Positions 17,975-27,073 of a DNA stretch of 64,000 nt are shown here, in pieces; within the stretch, counting starts at the first letter, position 1, and each line of letters opens with the position of its first letter. The stretch is from assembly GCA_963837775.1 (NCBI GenBank), contig CAWIOX010000018.1, forward strand, positions 124,001 to 188,000, in the 5' to 3' direction. The notes beneath the pieces are model-generated. The model did not search any database, was not told the origin of the DNA, and was given only the letters and a program-made list of their open reading frames with translations. The position numbers were made by a program, and so were the translations under genes. This DNA is from CAWIOX01 sp963837775 (lineage in GTDB: Bacteria > Pseudomonadota > Gammaproteobacteria > Burkholderiales > Burkholderiaceae_D).

Positions 17975-20863
17975 ATGACCAATACTTCAGACCCGTCGCA
18001 CCACGCTACTGCAGATCATCCTATAGGCGCGCAGCAGCGTTTCGAGAATCTGGTCAATGGCATTGACGGGATCGTCTGGGAAGCCGATCCGGCCACTTTC
18101 CGCTTTACTTTTGTCAGCGCGCAAGCCGAGCACATCCTTGGCTATCGGATCGAAGACTGGTACGCCGAAGGCTTCTGGGCGGCCCATATCCACCCGCAGG
18201 ATCGCGAACATACGGTTGACTTCTGCGCGACGCAAACCAGGGATGGCAGCAACCATGCGTTTGAATACCGGATGCTGGCCGCCGACGGCCGCGTGGTCTG
18301 GCTCAAGGATTCGGTCAGTGTCGGGGTCAGCGACGGGCGGCCGGTTTCCCTGTGCGGCATCATGGTCGATATTACCGAGCGCCAACAACTGGCGGAGGCC
18401 TTGCAGCAGAAAAACAGCCTGCTGCAGAAGGTGGTCGACAATATCCCTTGCGGCATTTCAATGACCGACGCCGACCTGAATGTGATCCTGATCAACCGGC
18501 GTGCACTGGCCATTCTCGATGTGCCAGATGCCATTTTTCATGCAGACAGCACGCCGCTGGAGCATGTGTTCCGCTACAACGCCGAGCGTGGCGAATACGG
18601 TCCGGGCGATCCCGATGCGCAGGTCGCAGCGCGCCTGCAGCGGGCGCAGCTGCAGCTGCCGCACCAGATGGAAAGAGTCCGGCCCGACGGCACGGTGATC
18701 GAAGTACGCGGCGTGCCGCTGGCAGATGGCGGTTTCGTCACCGTGTATCTGGACGTCAGCAAGGAGCGGGCGGTGGAGGCGGCACTGGCGCGCGAAACCG
18801 CATCGCTCCAGGCGGTGCTGGCGCACATGCCGCAGGGCATCAGCGTGTTCGATGAACATCTGCAGCTCAAGCACTGGAACCGGGGCATGGTCGAAGTGCT
18901 CAACCTGCCGCCGGAAATGGTGGCGCAGGGCATGCACTTCGACGACCTGATCCGGGTCCCGGCCTATCGCGGCGAGTATGGCCCGGGCGAGCCGGAGCAG
19001 CATGTCGCGCGCATCCACGCGCTGGCGATGCAATTTCAGCCGCATCAGTTCAAGCGCACCCAACCTTCGGGCAAAACCCATCTGGTCTCCGGCGAGCCGA
19101 TGCTGGCCGACGGCAAGCTGGCCGGCTTCATTACCACCTATACCGACATTACCGAGCTCGAGCGTGCCGAGGAAGCGTTGCGGTTGTCCGCCACCGTGTT
19201 TGAAAGCAGCACCGAAGGCATCATGATTACCGATGCCGACACCCGCATCCTGAAGGTCAATCGGGCCTTCAGCGCGATCACCGGCTATGCTGCCGGCGAG
19301 GTGCTGGGCCGGACCCCGGCATTTCTGCAATCGGGCCGGGAGGACCCGGCGCTTTACCAGGCGATGTGGCAATCGATTGCCGAACATGGTCACTGGAGCG
19401 GAGAAATCTGGAGCCGGCGCAAATGCGGCGAGGTGTACGCCGAGCGCCTGTCGATCAGCCGGGCGGACAACGTCAATGGCGAAGTCACCAACTACATCGG
19501 CATTTTCAGCGATATCTCACACGCCAAGGCGGCGCAAAACAAGATCGAGCGGCTGTCCTATTTCGATGCGCTGACCGAACTGCCGAATCGCGCGCTGTTG
19601 CAGGATAGGTTGCAGCATGCGCTGCTCAGCGCGCAGCGCAAAAAGAGCCGGGTTGCGCTGCTGACGATCGATATCGACCGCCTGGGCCACATCAATGACA
19701 CGCTGGGCCACCATGTCGGCGACCAGGTCATCGTCGCGGTGGCGCGGCGGCTGGTGGCCAGCGTGCGCGCGGTCGACACGGTTTCGCGCCACCGCGGCGA
19801 CGAGTTTGCGCTGATTCTGGAAGATCTGGACGAGGTGCAGGCGGCGGCCCAGATGGCCGAGAGCCTGCTGGCCATCCTCGGCGCCGCGTTCCGGATTGAT
19901 GAACAGGAGATCAGCATCAGCGCCTGCATCGGCATCAGCATCTTTCCGGACGACGGCAAGACCCCTCTGGTGCTGCTGAAAAATGCCGATGTCGCGCTGC
20001 ATCACGCGAAGGGCAGCGGCAGTTTTCAGTTTTTCCGGGAAGAAATGAACACCGCTTCGATGGAGCGCATGCTGATCGAAAACAGCCTGCGGCTGGCGTT
20101 GCGGCGCAATGAGTTCCGGGTCTTTTACCAGGCCCAGCTCGATTTTGCCAGCGGCCAGATCGTCGGCATGGAGGCGCTGGTGCGCTGGGCCCATCCCGAG
20201 ATGGGGCTGGTGCCGCCGATGCGCTTCATTCCGGTCGCCGAGGAAACCGGCCAGATCGTCGAGATCGGCCTGTGGGTGTTGCGCGCCGCGTGCCAGGAAA
20301 CCCGGCGCTGGCACCAGCAGGGCTATGGCCATTTGCGGGTGGCGGTCAATGTGTCGGCCCGCCAGTTCAATCAGGACGATTTTGCCGCGCAGGTGCAACA
20401 GGTACTGCAGGACACCGGCCTGGCGCCCGAACGGCTGGAGCTGGAACTGACCGAAAGCCTGATCATGCAGCATCCGGAGCGGGTGATCGGCACCATGGCG
20501 GAGTTGCGCGCACTCGGGGTGAAATTCTCGATCGACGATTTCGGCACCGGCTATTCCAGCCTGTCGCAGCTCAAGCGCTTCCCGATCGACAAGCTCAAGA
20601 TCGACCAGTCGTTTACGCGCGATATCGGCACCGATGCCAACGGCACCGAGATTACCCGCGCCATCATCGCGCTGGGCACCAGCCTGCGCTTGCAGGTGGT
20701 GGCGGAAGGGGTGGAAACCGCGGAACAGCAGCGCTTCCTGATCGACAACGGCTGCCACAGCATGCAGGGCTACCTGTTCAGCCGTCCGGTCCCGGCCGCC
20801 GATTTTTCGCGCTTGCTGGCGGCACACAGCGCCAGCCTGGATCGTGTCGATGCGGTGATCTGA
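17975..20863 (+). CDS. PAS-GGDEF-EAL dual-domain c-di-GMP protein
   Basis: A 962-residue cytoplasmic signalling protein. Order: PAS/PAC sensor (about 25-135), PAS-like domains (about 145-260 and 270-385), a further PAS (about 395-515), GGDEF (about 535-690) and EAL (about 705-950). The GGDEF signature reads RGDEF, with Arg in place of the first Gly, which may reduce cyclase activity. The EAL domain has EALVRW, NVSARQF, ELTES and DDFGTGYSSL, so phosphodiesterase activity looks intact. No membrane segments are seen. The start ATG 17975 has AGAGAG seven bases upstream. It is a single gene divergent from the indolepyruvate oxidoreductase gene. The net role in c-di-GMP turnover is inferred. Confidence 0.9.
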   Translation: MTNTSDPSHHATADHPIGAQQRFENLVNGIDGIVWEADPATFRFTFVSAQAEHILGYRIEDWYAEGFWAAHIHPQDREHTVDFCATQTRDGSNHAFEYRMLAADGRVVWLKDSVSVGVSDGRPVSLCGIMVDITERQQLAEALQQKNSLLQKVVDNIPCGISMTDADLNVILINRRALAILDVPDAIFHADSTPLEHVFRYNAERGEYGPGDPDAQVAARLQRAQLQLPHQMERVRPDGTVIEVRGVPLADGGFVTVYLDVSKERAVEAALARETASLQAVLAHMPQGISVFDEHLQLKHWNRGMVEVLNLPPEMVAQGMHFDDLIRVPAYRGEYGPGEPEQHVARIHALAMQFQPHQFKRTQPSGKTHLVSGEPMLADGKLAGFITTYTDITELERAEEALRLSATVFESSTEGIMITDADTRILKVNRAFSAITGYAAGEVLGRTPAFLQSGREDPALYQAMWQSIAEHGHWSGEIWSRRKCGEVYAERLSISRADNVNGEVTNYIGIFSDISHAKAAQNKIERLSYFDALTELPNRALLQDRLQHALLSAQRKKSRVALLTIDIDRLGHINDTLGHHVGDQVIVAVARRLVASVRAVDTVSRHRGDEFALILEDLDEVQAAAQMAESLLAILGAAFRIDEQEISISACIGISIFPDDGKTPLVLLKNADVALHHAKGSGSFQFFREEMNTASMERMLIENSLRLALRRNEFRVFYQAQLDFASGQIVGMEALVRWAHPEMGLVPPMRFIPVAEETGQIVEIGLWVLRAACQETRRWHQQGYGHLRVAVNVSARQFNQDDFAAQVQQVLQDTGLAPERLELELTESLIMQHPERVIGTMAELRALGVKFSIDDFGTGYSSLSQLKRFPIDKLKIDQSFTRDIGTDANGTEITRAIIALGTSLRLQVVAEGVETAEQQRFLIDNGCHSMQGYLFSRPVPAADFSRLLAAHSASLDRVDAVI

Positions 20864-20904
20864 GGCCGCATTCCGGTTTCCGGTCAGCTTGCAGCGGCAA
20901 AAAT

Positions 20905-20971
20905 ATACTCCACTGTGTATTTTTGCAAGGCCAATGAAACCGTGCGCGAACTGCCATGTTTTTGCACATAC
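20905..20971 (-). repeat. 67-nt GTAT-to-GTAT element, copy 3
   Basis: On the minus strand it begins GTATGTGCAAAAACATGGCA, has CGCGCACGG, the core TTTCATTGGCC and AAAAATAC, and ends GGAGTAT, 67 nt. It lies between the converging ends of the GGDEF-EAL gene and the LysR gene, seven bases after the LysR stop. Confidence 0.75.
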
Positions 20972-20977
20972 TCCATG

Positions 20978-21943
20978 TTATTTCATTGAATCCGGGCGCG
21001 CAGCGGCGGCCGGATGCAAGGCGTGCGCGCCCAGCCAGCGGCCGCTGTCGCACAGCGTGTGCGTCACTTCCAGCACCAGCCGTTCGACCGCCGCAGCGGC
21101 ATTGGTGAGCGGGATATTCTTCGACGCGCACAAGGCGACGGTGCGCGAGATCTGCGCGCCGCTGATCGGGCGCGCCGCCATGTCGCCGCGCTCGATTTCG
21201 GACAGCACCGGCGCCACCGGCAGGATGGTCGCGCCCAGATCGGCCAGCAGCGCCGATTTCAGAATCGCGATCGAGTTGATCTCGATCACATTCTCGATCG
21301 ACAGTCCGGCGCTGCGCACGATGTGTTCGATGCGCGGCCGCACGCCGTGCTGCAGGCCGGGCAGAATCAGCGGCACCTTGACCGCGTCGGCCAGCGCAAT
21401 CGACGCGCCGGGCAGCGCGAAGCGCGAAGCGCTGCGGGTGATGAACATCATCTCTTCTTCGACCAGCGGGGTGCTGGTGAACGCGCTCAGCTGCCCGTCG
21501 TCGAACAATAGCGCCAGGTTGATGCGGCCCGATTTGAGCTGCTCGATCAGGCTGCCGGACAATTCCTCGGTCAGTTGCAGCGTGATTTCGGGATAGGTTT
21601 CACGTATCGCGGTCAGCAGCGGCAGCGCCAGCGCGCCGGACACGCTTTGCGGCAGGCCGAGCGCGACGGTGCCGGCCGGCGCGGTGGTGGACTGGGTGAC
21701 CGCCGATTTGGCGTCGCTCACCTGTTTCAGGATCGCTTGCGCATGTTCATAAAACAGTTTGCCGGCATCGGTCGACAGCACGCCCTGCGCCGAACGGTGC
21801 AGCAATTGCGCGCCCAGTTCCTGCTCCAGCTGGCGCAGTTGCTGGGTCAGCGCCGGCTGCGCGATATGCAGCACGCGCGCGGCGCGCGACAGCGAGCCGT
21901 GATCGACGATGGCGACGAAGTAACGCAGTTGGCGCAGTTCCAT
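20978..21943 (-). CDS. LysR-family transcriptional regulator (Nac-like)
   Basis: A 321-residue LysR-type regulator. The N-terminal helix-turn-helix is typical (MELRQLRYFVAIVDHGSLSR, AQPALTQQLRQLEQELG). The effector domain (about 90-300) starts AGTVALGLPQSVSGALALPL, a pattern seen in Nac/CynR-like members. It lies 22 bases downstream of an Lrp-type regulator on the same strand, so the two may be co-transcribed. The target is unknown; the neighbouring divergent exporters are candidates. Confidence 0.85.
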   Translation of the reverse strand: MELRQLRYFVAIVDHGSLSRAARVLHIAQPALTQQLRQLEQELGAQLLHRSAQGVLSTDAGKLFYEHAQAILKQVSDAKSAVTQSTTAPAGTVALGLPQSVSGALALPLLTAIRETYPEITLQLTEELSGSLIEQLKSGRINLALLFDDGQLSAFTSTPLVEEEMMFITRSASRFALPGASIALADAVKVPLILPGLQHGVRPRIEHIVRSAGLSIENVIEINSIAILKSALLADLGATILPVAPVLSEIERGDMAARPISGAQISRTVALCASKNIPLTNAAAAVERLVLEVTHTLCDSGRWLGAHALHPAAAARPDSMK

Positions 21944-21965
21944 GGCGGTGGGGAGTGAGAGTCGG

Positions 21966-22412
21966 TCAGTTAGCGGGTTTCAGCGCCTTGCGTTCGACGC
22001 TGGAAGACAGGATCAGCGAAGTCGAGGTGATGCCGCAACGGGTCAGTTTCAGGATCACGGCTTCCAGTTCGGCCACCGATTTGGCGACCACCTTGACGAT
22101 GTTGCAGTCTTCGCCGGTGATCGAGTGGCATTCGACGATTTCCGGCACCTGCGCGGCGACCACCGCGACCGGCGTGTCGTGGCTGCGGGCGGCGACGCGG
22201 ATGAAGGCGATGATGCCGTAGCCGAGCGCGGCCGGATTGACCCTGGCGTGGTAACCGCTGATGACGCCGGCGCCCTCCATCCGTTTCACGCGCTCCGCCA
22301 CCGCCGGCTGGCTCATGTGGATGCGGCGGCCGATTTCAGTGAGCGTGGTGCGGGCGTCCGCCTGCAAAATATCGAGGATTTTCACATCCATCGCGTCGAA
22401 TTCCATTCCCAT
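21966..22412 (-). CDS. Lrp/AsnC-family transcriptional regulator
   Basis: A 148-residue leucine-responsive-type regulator. The N-terminal winged helix reads DAMDVKILDILQADARTTLT and HMSQPAVAERVKRME, followed by a RAM effector domain with GYGIIAFIRV and ECHSITGEDCNIVKV. The start at 22412 has AGGGA seven bases upstream. It is divergent from the EamA and LysE transporter genes, a classical arrangement in which an Lrp-type regulator controls amino-acid export. That regulatory link is inferred from position. Confidence 0.9.
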   Translation of the reverse strand: MGMEFDAMDVKILDILQADARTTLTEIGRRIHMSQPAVAERVKRMEGAGVISGYHARVNPAALGYGIIAFIRVAARSHDTPVAVVAAQVPEIVECHSITGEDCNIVKVVAKSVAELEAVILKLTRCGITSTSLILSSSVERKALKPAN

Positions 22413-22593
22413 GGCAAGTCCCTGTTATTTCGATGAAAGCAAAAGTGTTTCAGCTACTTTACCTTGTATTGTCTATTCAAATGCAATTTTGTGGCGCATA
22501 CAATGAATTCATCGAGGCCATGGGAACTAAGAATACATAAAAGCGCCTCCGCCCTCACCCCCACCCCTCTCCCTTAACCTGGAGACCACTATC

Positions 22594-23541
22594 ATGCGCG
22601 CGCTGCCGAACCGAGTCCTGTTTGCCTTGCTGACGGTGTATATCGTCTGGGGTTCGACCTATTTCGCGATCGGTGCCGCGCTGCAGTCGTTTGCACCGTT
22701 CTGGATGATGGGTTCGCGCTTTCTGGTCGCCGGCGCTTTGCTGTTCGGCTGGCTCAAATGGCGCGGCGTCGCCAATCCGACGCTGCGCCAGTGGCGCGAT
22801 GCCGGCATCGTCGGGATTCTGCTGCTGGGCGGCGGCATGGGCATGGTGGCAGTCGCCGAACAATACGTGTCGTCCGGCCTGACCGCGGTGTTCATCGCCA
22901 GTTCGCCGCTGATGTTCGCGGTCTGGGCCGGCCTGTTCGGCGACTGGCCGAGCCGGTTGCAGTGGGCCGGCATCCTGGCCGGCTTCGTCGGCGCGCTACT
23001 GCTGGCCAGCGGCGGCGACTTTTCCGCCAGTCCGGTCGGCGTGCTGGCGCTGATCTGTGCGATCTCAAGCTGGACGCTGGGTTCGGTATTGTCGCAGAAG
23101 AAAATGGCGCTGGCGCCCGGCTCGATGGGCTTCGCCAGTGAAATGCTGATCGGCGGCGTGTTCCTGACCATCGTGGCCGCGCTGCGCGGCGAGCCGTTCG
23201 TGCTGCAGCCGGCGCCCGGCGCGTTGCTGGCCTGGGTCTATCTGGTCAGCGCCGGTTCGCTGCTGGCGTTTTCAGCTTACATGTATTTGTTGTCGAAAGT
23301 GTCGCATGCGCTGGCATCGAGCTATGCGTACGTAAATCCGGTGATCGCGGTGCTGCTGGGCAGCCTGTTCGGCGGCGAAACCGTCGGCCCGCGCGAAATG
23401 CTTGCGATGGCGATCATCCTGGGCAGCGTGATCCTGCTGACCGGCAGCAAGAAAGAGCACAAGAAAGACAGCAAGCAAGACAGCGAGAGCGCAGGCGAGC
23501 CGCTTGCAACCACTACCATACAAACAAGGAAAGCATCATGA
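22594..23541 (+). CDS. EamA/DMT-family transporter
   Basis: A 315-residue inner-membrane protein with two EamA repeats and about ten transmembrane helices. Typical features are VYIVWGSTYFAIGAALQSFA at the start of helix 1, a second repeat beginning near residue 150 and ASSYAYVNPVIAVLLG in helix 9. The tail is hydrophilic and Lys-rich. The family exports metabolites and amino acids. The stop overlaps the next start as ATGA, so it is translationally coupled to the LysE gene. Likely regulated by the divergent Lrp-type protein. Confidence 0.9.
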   Translation: MRALPNRVLFALLTVYIVWGSTYFAIGAALQSFAPFWMMGSRFLVAGALLFGWLKWRGVANPTLRQWRDAGIVGILLLGGGMGMVAVAEQYVSSGLTAVFIASSPLMFAVWAGLFGDWPSRLQWAGILAGFVGALLLASGGDFSASPVGVLALICAISSWTLGSVLSQKKMALAPGSMGFASEMLIGGVFLTIVAALRGEPFVLQPAPGALLAWVYLVSAGSLLAFSAYMYLLSKVSHALASSYAYVNPVIAVLLGSLFGGETVGPREMLAMAIILGSVILLTGSKKEHKKDSKQDSESAGEPLATTTIQTRKAS

Positions 23542-24170
23542 GCTGGGAAACATATCTGATTTTTGCGGTCACCACGCTGGTGGTGTGCCTGACGCCGGGG
23601 CCGGCCGCCTTGCTGATCGTCGCGCAGGGCATTTCGAACGGCTTTCGCCAGTCGTATTGGGCGATTGCCGGCATCGCGCTGGGCAATGTCGTCTATTTCG
23701 CGTTATCGGCCACCGGGATCGCGGCGCTGATCCTGGCCAGCAGCACGCTGTTTGCTATCATCAAATGGGTCGGCGTTGCTTACCTGTTCTATCTGGGGCT
23801 GTCGGCCATTTTCAACCGTTCGAGCGCGCTGACGGTGACCGCCGATGCCGGCACCGGCGTGTCCGGCCCGCGCGCGTTCTGGCAGGCGCTGGTGGTGGAG
23901 CTGTCCAATCCCAAGGCATTGCTGTATTTCGTCGCGCTGCTGCCGCAGTTCATCAATCCGAACCAGCCGCTCGGCATGCAAATGTTGATCTTCGGCGTCA
24001 CTTGCCTCGGCCTGGATGGCTTCACTTACAGCCTGTACGCGTGGCTGGGCAGCAAGGCCCGGCGTTTCAGCGCGAATGCATCGTTCGTCAAGAACAGCAA
24101 CCGCGCGTCCGGCAGCTTGCTGGTGATCGTGGGCGTGATGATGGCGACCCTGAAGCGGGCGATCCATTAA
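23538..24170 (+). CDS. LysE-family amino-acid exporter
   Basis: A 210-residue inner-membrane exporter of the LysE/RhtB family. The signature TPGPAALLIVAQGISNGFRQ near residue 20, the internal Asn-Pro-Lys (ELSNPKALLYFVALLPQF) and about six hydrophobic helices are visible. A ribosome-binding site AAGGAA lies within the preceding gene, whose stop overlaps this ATG by four bases. The substrate is unknown; coupling to a DMT transporter and a divergent Lrp regulator suggests relief of amino-acid excess. Confidence 0.9.
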   Translation: MSWETYLIFAVTTLVVCLTPGPAALLIVAQGISNGFRQSYWAIAGIALGNVVYFALSATGIAALILASSTLFAIIKWVGVAYLFYLGLSAIFNRSSALTVTADAGTGVSGPRAFWQALVVELSNPKALLYFVALLPQFINPNQPLGMQMLIFGVTCLGLDGFTYSLYAWLGSKARRFSANASFVKNSNRASGSLLVIVGVMMATLKRAIH

Positions 24171-24207
24171 GCAATCATTCAGCAGGAGCGACAGGCAGGA
24201 TGTAAAC

Positions 24208-24240
24208 GTGACAAGAGCGGGCCAGGCCCGCTCTTGTCAC
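24208..24240. terminator. 15-bp perfect hairpin between convergent genes
   Basis: GTGACAAGAGCGGGC pairs perfectly with GCCCGCTCTTGTCAC around CAG. It lies between the converging LysE and GGDEF genes and should stop transcription from both sides, although no long T-run follows. Confidence 0.75.
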
Positions 24241-24258
24241 ATCCGGATTCTGCGCTGC

Positions 24259-25302
24259 TTAGAAAAATTCGACCTGATCGTTCGAGACGTCGGCTTTCAG
24301 GTCGCCTGAGCTGACCAGCCCCTCATAGTTGCAGACCTGGTTCCTGCCGTTCGATTTTGCAAAATACAGCGCCATGTCGGCATGTCCGAGGATCACGACC
24401 GGCGTGCCATTCGGCCCGATCCGGTCGAAGCCGATGCTGACGGTGATCTGTCCTACCTGCGGGAAATGATGCTGTTCGATATTCTTGCGGAAGCGCTCGA
24501 AAATCATCTGCGCATCCTCCAGCGTGGTGGCGCGCAGCAGGATCACGAATTCTTCGCCGCCAAAGCGGAACAAGCCATCCTGCGGCCGGAACGACGAGCG
24601 CAGCAGGTTGGCCACCAGCAGCAAGACTTCGTCGCCATACAGGTGCCCGAATCCATCGTTGACGCGCTTGAAATGATCGATGTCGACCACCGCCAGCCAT
24701 TGTTCCTTGCCGCAGCTGATCTGGCGCCGATCATCATCCTGGCTCACGGAACTGTTTTCGCTGAGCGCCATCTTGCGCAGCACCTTGGAAAAATTCTCGT
24801 CGAAGGTCTTGCGGTTCAGCAAGCCGGTCAGCAAGTCGCGTTCGCTGTAGTCGAGCAGGCTGCGGTGATTGCGGTAGATCGACAGCACGCCCTGCAGCAA
24901 TTCCATCCTGAAGCCATCGCAGGACTGCGGATTCTGGATTTCCAGGCAGGCAGTGATCTTGTCATCGAGCCAGATCGGCAGCCATAGCAGGTGCCGTCCA
25001 TCGGGCAAGGTTTGTTCGGCATGGGCGTGGCGCTGTGCGATGCAGTCTGCCAGAGCCGGCAGGCTGGCAATTTTCTCGTCCGGCGGTTCGGCGTCAGGGC
25101 AGTCTTCGGTAGTGGTGATTTTTCCGTTGTTGATCCAGGCACGTGGCTTCATGAGCAGTTCATCATGGCTGCGCATGATTTCAAGCTCGCGCACCTGCTC
25201 GGCCTGTGCCAGCTCACAGAGCGCGGCAATGACGGCGGCATTGAGCATGGTGTGATCGCGATGGCGTGTAATTTCCACCATGTGTTTCAGGAGCGGAGTC
25301 AT
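24259..25302 (-). CDS. Diguanylate cyclase with N-terminal sensor-like region
   Basis: A 347-residue soluble protein. The first ~165 residues form a GAF-like sensor region (LLWLPIWLDDKITACLEIQN). The C-terminal GGDEF domain starts near SERDLLTGLLNRKTFDENF and carries the intact active-site motif GGEEF, with DIDHFKRVND upstream. It should synthesise c-di-GMP. The start at 25302 is chosen because AAGGAG lies six bases upstream; the in-frame TTG at 25368 has no ribosome-binding site. It is a single gene; regulation not visible. Confidence 0.85.
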   Translation of the reverse strand: MTPLLKHMVEITRHRDHTMLNAAVIAALCELAQAEQVRELEIMRSHDELLMKPRAWINNGKITTTEDCPDAEPPDEKIASLPALADCIAQRHAHAEQTLPDGRHLLWLPIWLDDKITACLEIQNPQSCDGFRMELLQGVLSIYRNHRSLLDYSERDLLTGLLNRKTFDENFSKVLRKMALSENSSVSQDDDRRQISCGKEQWLAVVDIDHFKRVNDGFGHLYGDEVLLLVANLLRSSFRPQDGLFRFGGEEFVILLRATTLEDAQMIFERFRKNIEQHHFPQVGQITVSIGFDRIGPNGTPVVILGHADMALYFAKSNGRNQVCNYEGLVSSGDLKADVSNDQVEFF

Positions 25303-25793
25303 CATCAACTCCTTGGGTACGTCCGCAACAGATTCATACCGACCTTGCATAGATTTAGACTGAGGCAATCATAAAATACAGTTGGGATATTGGATCCAAA
25401 GGTGTTGAGTCATGCCGGACAGTATCAATTGGTCGCGGTGCCTGCTCCCTGGGATTCTATATGAATCCTTGTGGCTGTATCTTTCGACGGCCTCTATGTT
25501 GTCTGATTGTAATTTTAAAAAAGATTGTACTAGCAATCGGACCGCAAGCGGATTAATTATCTGTCGATCAAGTAATTGGCAGGCCCGCTTGACTGCCGGC
25601 ATCGCTTGCAGATCCTGAAATGGTGGGAAGCGGGGCGTGCCGGCACAGGATTCGGAAGCAGCACGCAGCACCGGGAGTGATCTGGCGTCGTAGAATGTCG
25701 ATCTTTCGGCGCTGTTGCTGCCCGCTTCATATCCGCCACCAGCGTGCGATGTGCGCAGCCGATGCGTAACGAAACATTTTTTGCTTTTTCAGA
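25303..25793. other. Gene-free stretch
   Basis: About 490 bases with no credible ORF, RNA gene or strong hairpin. Composition is lower in GC than in the flanking genes. It must hold the divergent promoters for the diguanylate cyclase and the small conserved protein; I see nothing else definite in it. Confidence 0.5.
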
Positions 25794-26159
25794 ATGGATA
25801 CCACCATGCAAAATGCCATATTCGACAATACCGTTGCCGAGCTAAAGACCATTTTTGGCACTCCCCGTCACCTCGTCAATAAAAATGGCGTCAGGTTCCA
25901 AAGAAATGGCTCGGTCACGGTTTACCACGAGGAACTCGCTCCCGGCAATAACGCAGAAATTGCTTTCAATGTGCAGGCGCTGGCGACCAGTTTCGGCGTC
26001 ACGCCTGCTGCACTGATTAAGCTGATCAGCGAGTGCAATGCCATTACCGGGCGTGCGGTAGAAATCAACAAGCGCCAGAACTGGCCGCGCATCGGCATTG
26101 TCAGCGAGGAACATGTAGCGCTGGCAAAAGAGAAGCTGGCTGCGCTGTTGGTGCGCTAA
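25794..26159 (+). CDS. Small conserved-looking cytoplasmic protein, function unknown
   Basis: A 121-residue (or 117 from ATG 25806) soluble protein without signal peptide or membrane segment. The order is a basic beta-rich N-terminal half (HLVNKNGVRFQRNGSVTVYH) and a helical C-terminal half. The alternative start at 25806 has GGA eight bases upstream; the first ATG has no clear ribosome-binding site. I do not recognise the family. Codon use matches neighbouring genes, so it is likely real. It is convergent with the phasin gene. Confidence 0.6.
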   Translation: MDTTMQNAIFDNTVAELKTIFGTPRHLVNKNGVRFQRNGSVTVYHEELAPGNNAEIAFNVQALATSFGVTPAALIKLISECNAITGRAVEINKRQNWPRIGIVSEEHVALAKEKLAALLVR

Positions 26160-26201
26160 GCGGGATTCGCGCTTCAGCGCGTTCCGGCGCAGCAAATGAA
26201 A

Positions 26202-26223
26202 ACGGGCCGCAATCGCGGCCCGT
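26202..26223 (-). terminator. Terminator after the phasin gene
   Basis: ACGGGCCGC pairs with GCGGCCCGT around a 4-nt loop. On the minus strand the 3' arm is followed by TTTTC. It lies 27 bases after the phaP stop. Confidence 0.8.
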
Positions 26224-26249
26224 CCAATTACTGTACTGCTAGCTGTTGA

Positions 26250-26816
26250 TTACTTCTTGGTAACCTGGGCTGTCGTTTTTTCTACTGCTTGTGAGAACTG
26301 CTCAGTTGCTTTGGCAACATTTGCTTCAACTGTTTCAACCGCTTGCTTGGTTGTTTTGCTCAGTTGCTCGTAGCCGGCGTTTGCATTGTCGATTACCGAT
26401 TTAAACATCGCGACTGCATTTTCCGAACCGGCTGGTGCGTTTTTAGTAACGTCAGAAACCAGGGCAGTTACCTTGTTTTTTGTTTCAGCGATTTGCGCTT
26501 CAACTGCCTTGTCGAGTTCAGCTTTGGTGCTGGAAGCGATTTCAGCCAGGTGACGACCGTAGGACTGTACTTTTTCAGCGTTCAGTTTGGCTTGTGCTGT
26601 CACCAGCGACAAGAATTCTTGTGGGTCTTTAGCGGCCAGCAATTGTTTTGCAGCAGAGGTGGACTCTTCAGCAGATGCTTTGACGGCAGCAATGTTCAAT
26701 GCAACCACTTTTTCCACGGATTCAACCATATTGCCAGTCAGTGCGCTGAATGTAGCGAATTGGTTTTCAAACAGGGATTTAGTTGCGTTTGACAGTTGTT
26801 GATTGTTAGAGAACAT
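26250..26816 (-). CDS. phaP: Phasin, polyhydroxyalkanoate granule-associated protein
   Basis: A 188-residue phasin that coats polyhydroxyalkanoate granules and controls their number. The sequence is Ala/Lys/Glu-rich and almost entirely helical, with the family pattern near the N-terminus (SLFENQFATFSALTGNMVES) and LLAAKDPQEFLSLVTAQAKL in the middle. The C-terminus is Thr/Lys/Val-rich. It has its own promoter region and a terminator, typical of highly expressed phasin genes. No PHA synthase gene is in the window. Confidence 0.95.
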   Translation of the reverse strand: MFSNNQQLSNATKSLFENQFATFSALTGNMVESVEKVVALNIAAVKASAEESTSAAKQLLAAKDPQEFLSLVTAQAKLNAEKVQSYGRHLAEIASSTKAELDKAVEAQIAETKNKVTALVSDVTKNAPAGSENAVAMFKSVIDNANAGYEQLSKTTKQAVETVEANVAKATEQFSQAVEKTTAQVTKK

Positions 26817-27073
26817 GGATTTTCCTTTGGGTGCAATTGATGATAAAAGCAGCTCTCCGGTAAAATGGTGCGCCGCAACAATTCCTATTCTACGCGATGA
26901 TTTTGTGATGTAAAGAGGTTTTTTAATTATTTTTTAGCAATTATCGGACAGAAGCCAAAAAAACCGTATTTCCCACCGGTATCAAAGTCGGGTTGAATGA
27001 TGCAGTGCAACCGGAGTCGCTGACAGCCGGCCGCGATGTTGTTTGCGCAACAGGCTAAGCCGGCATCAGCGGC

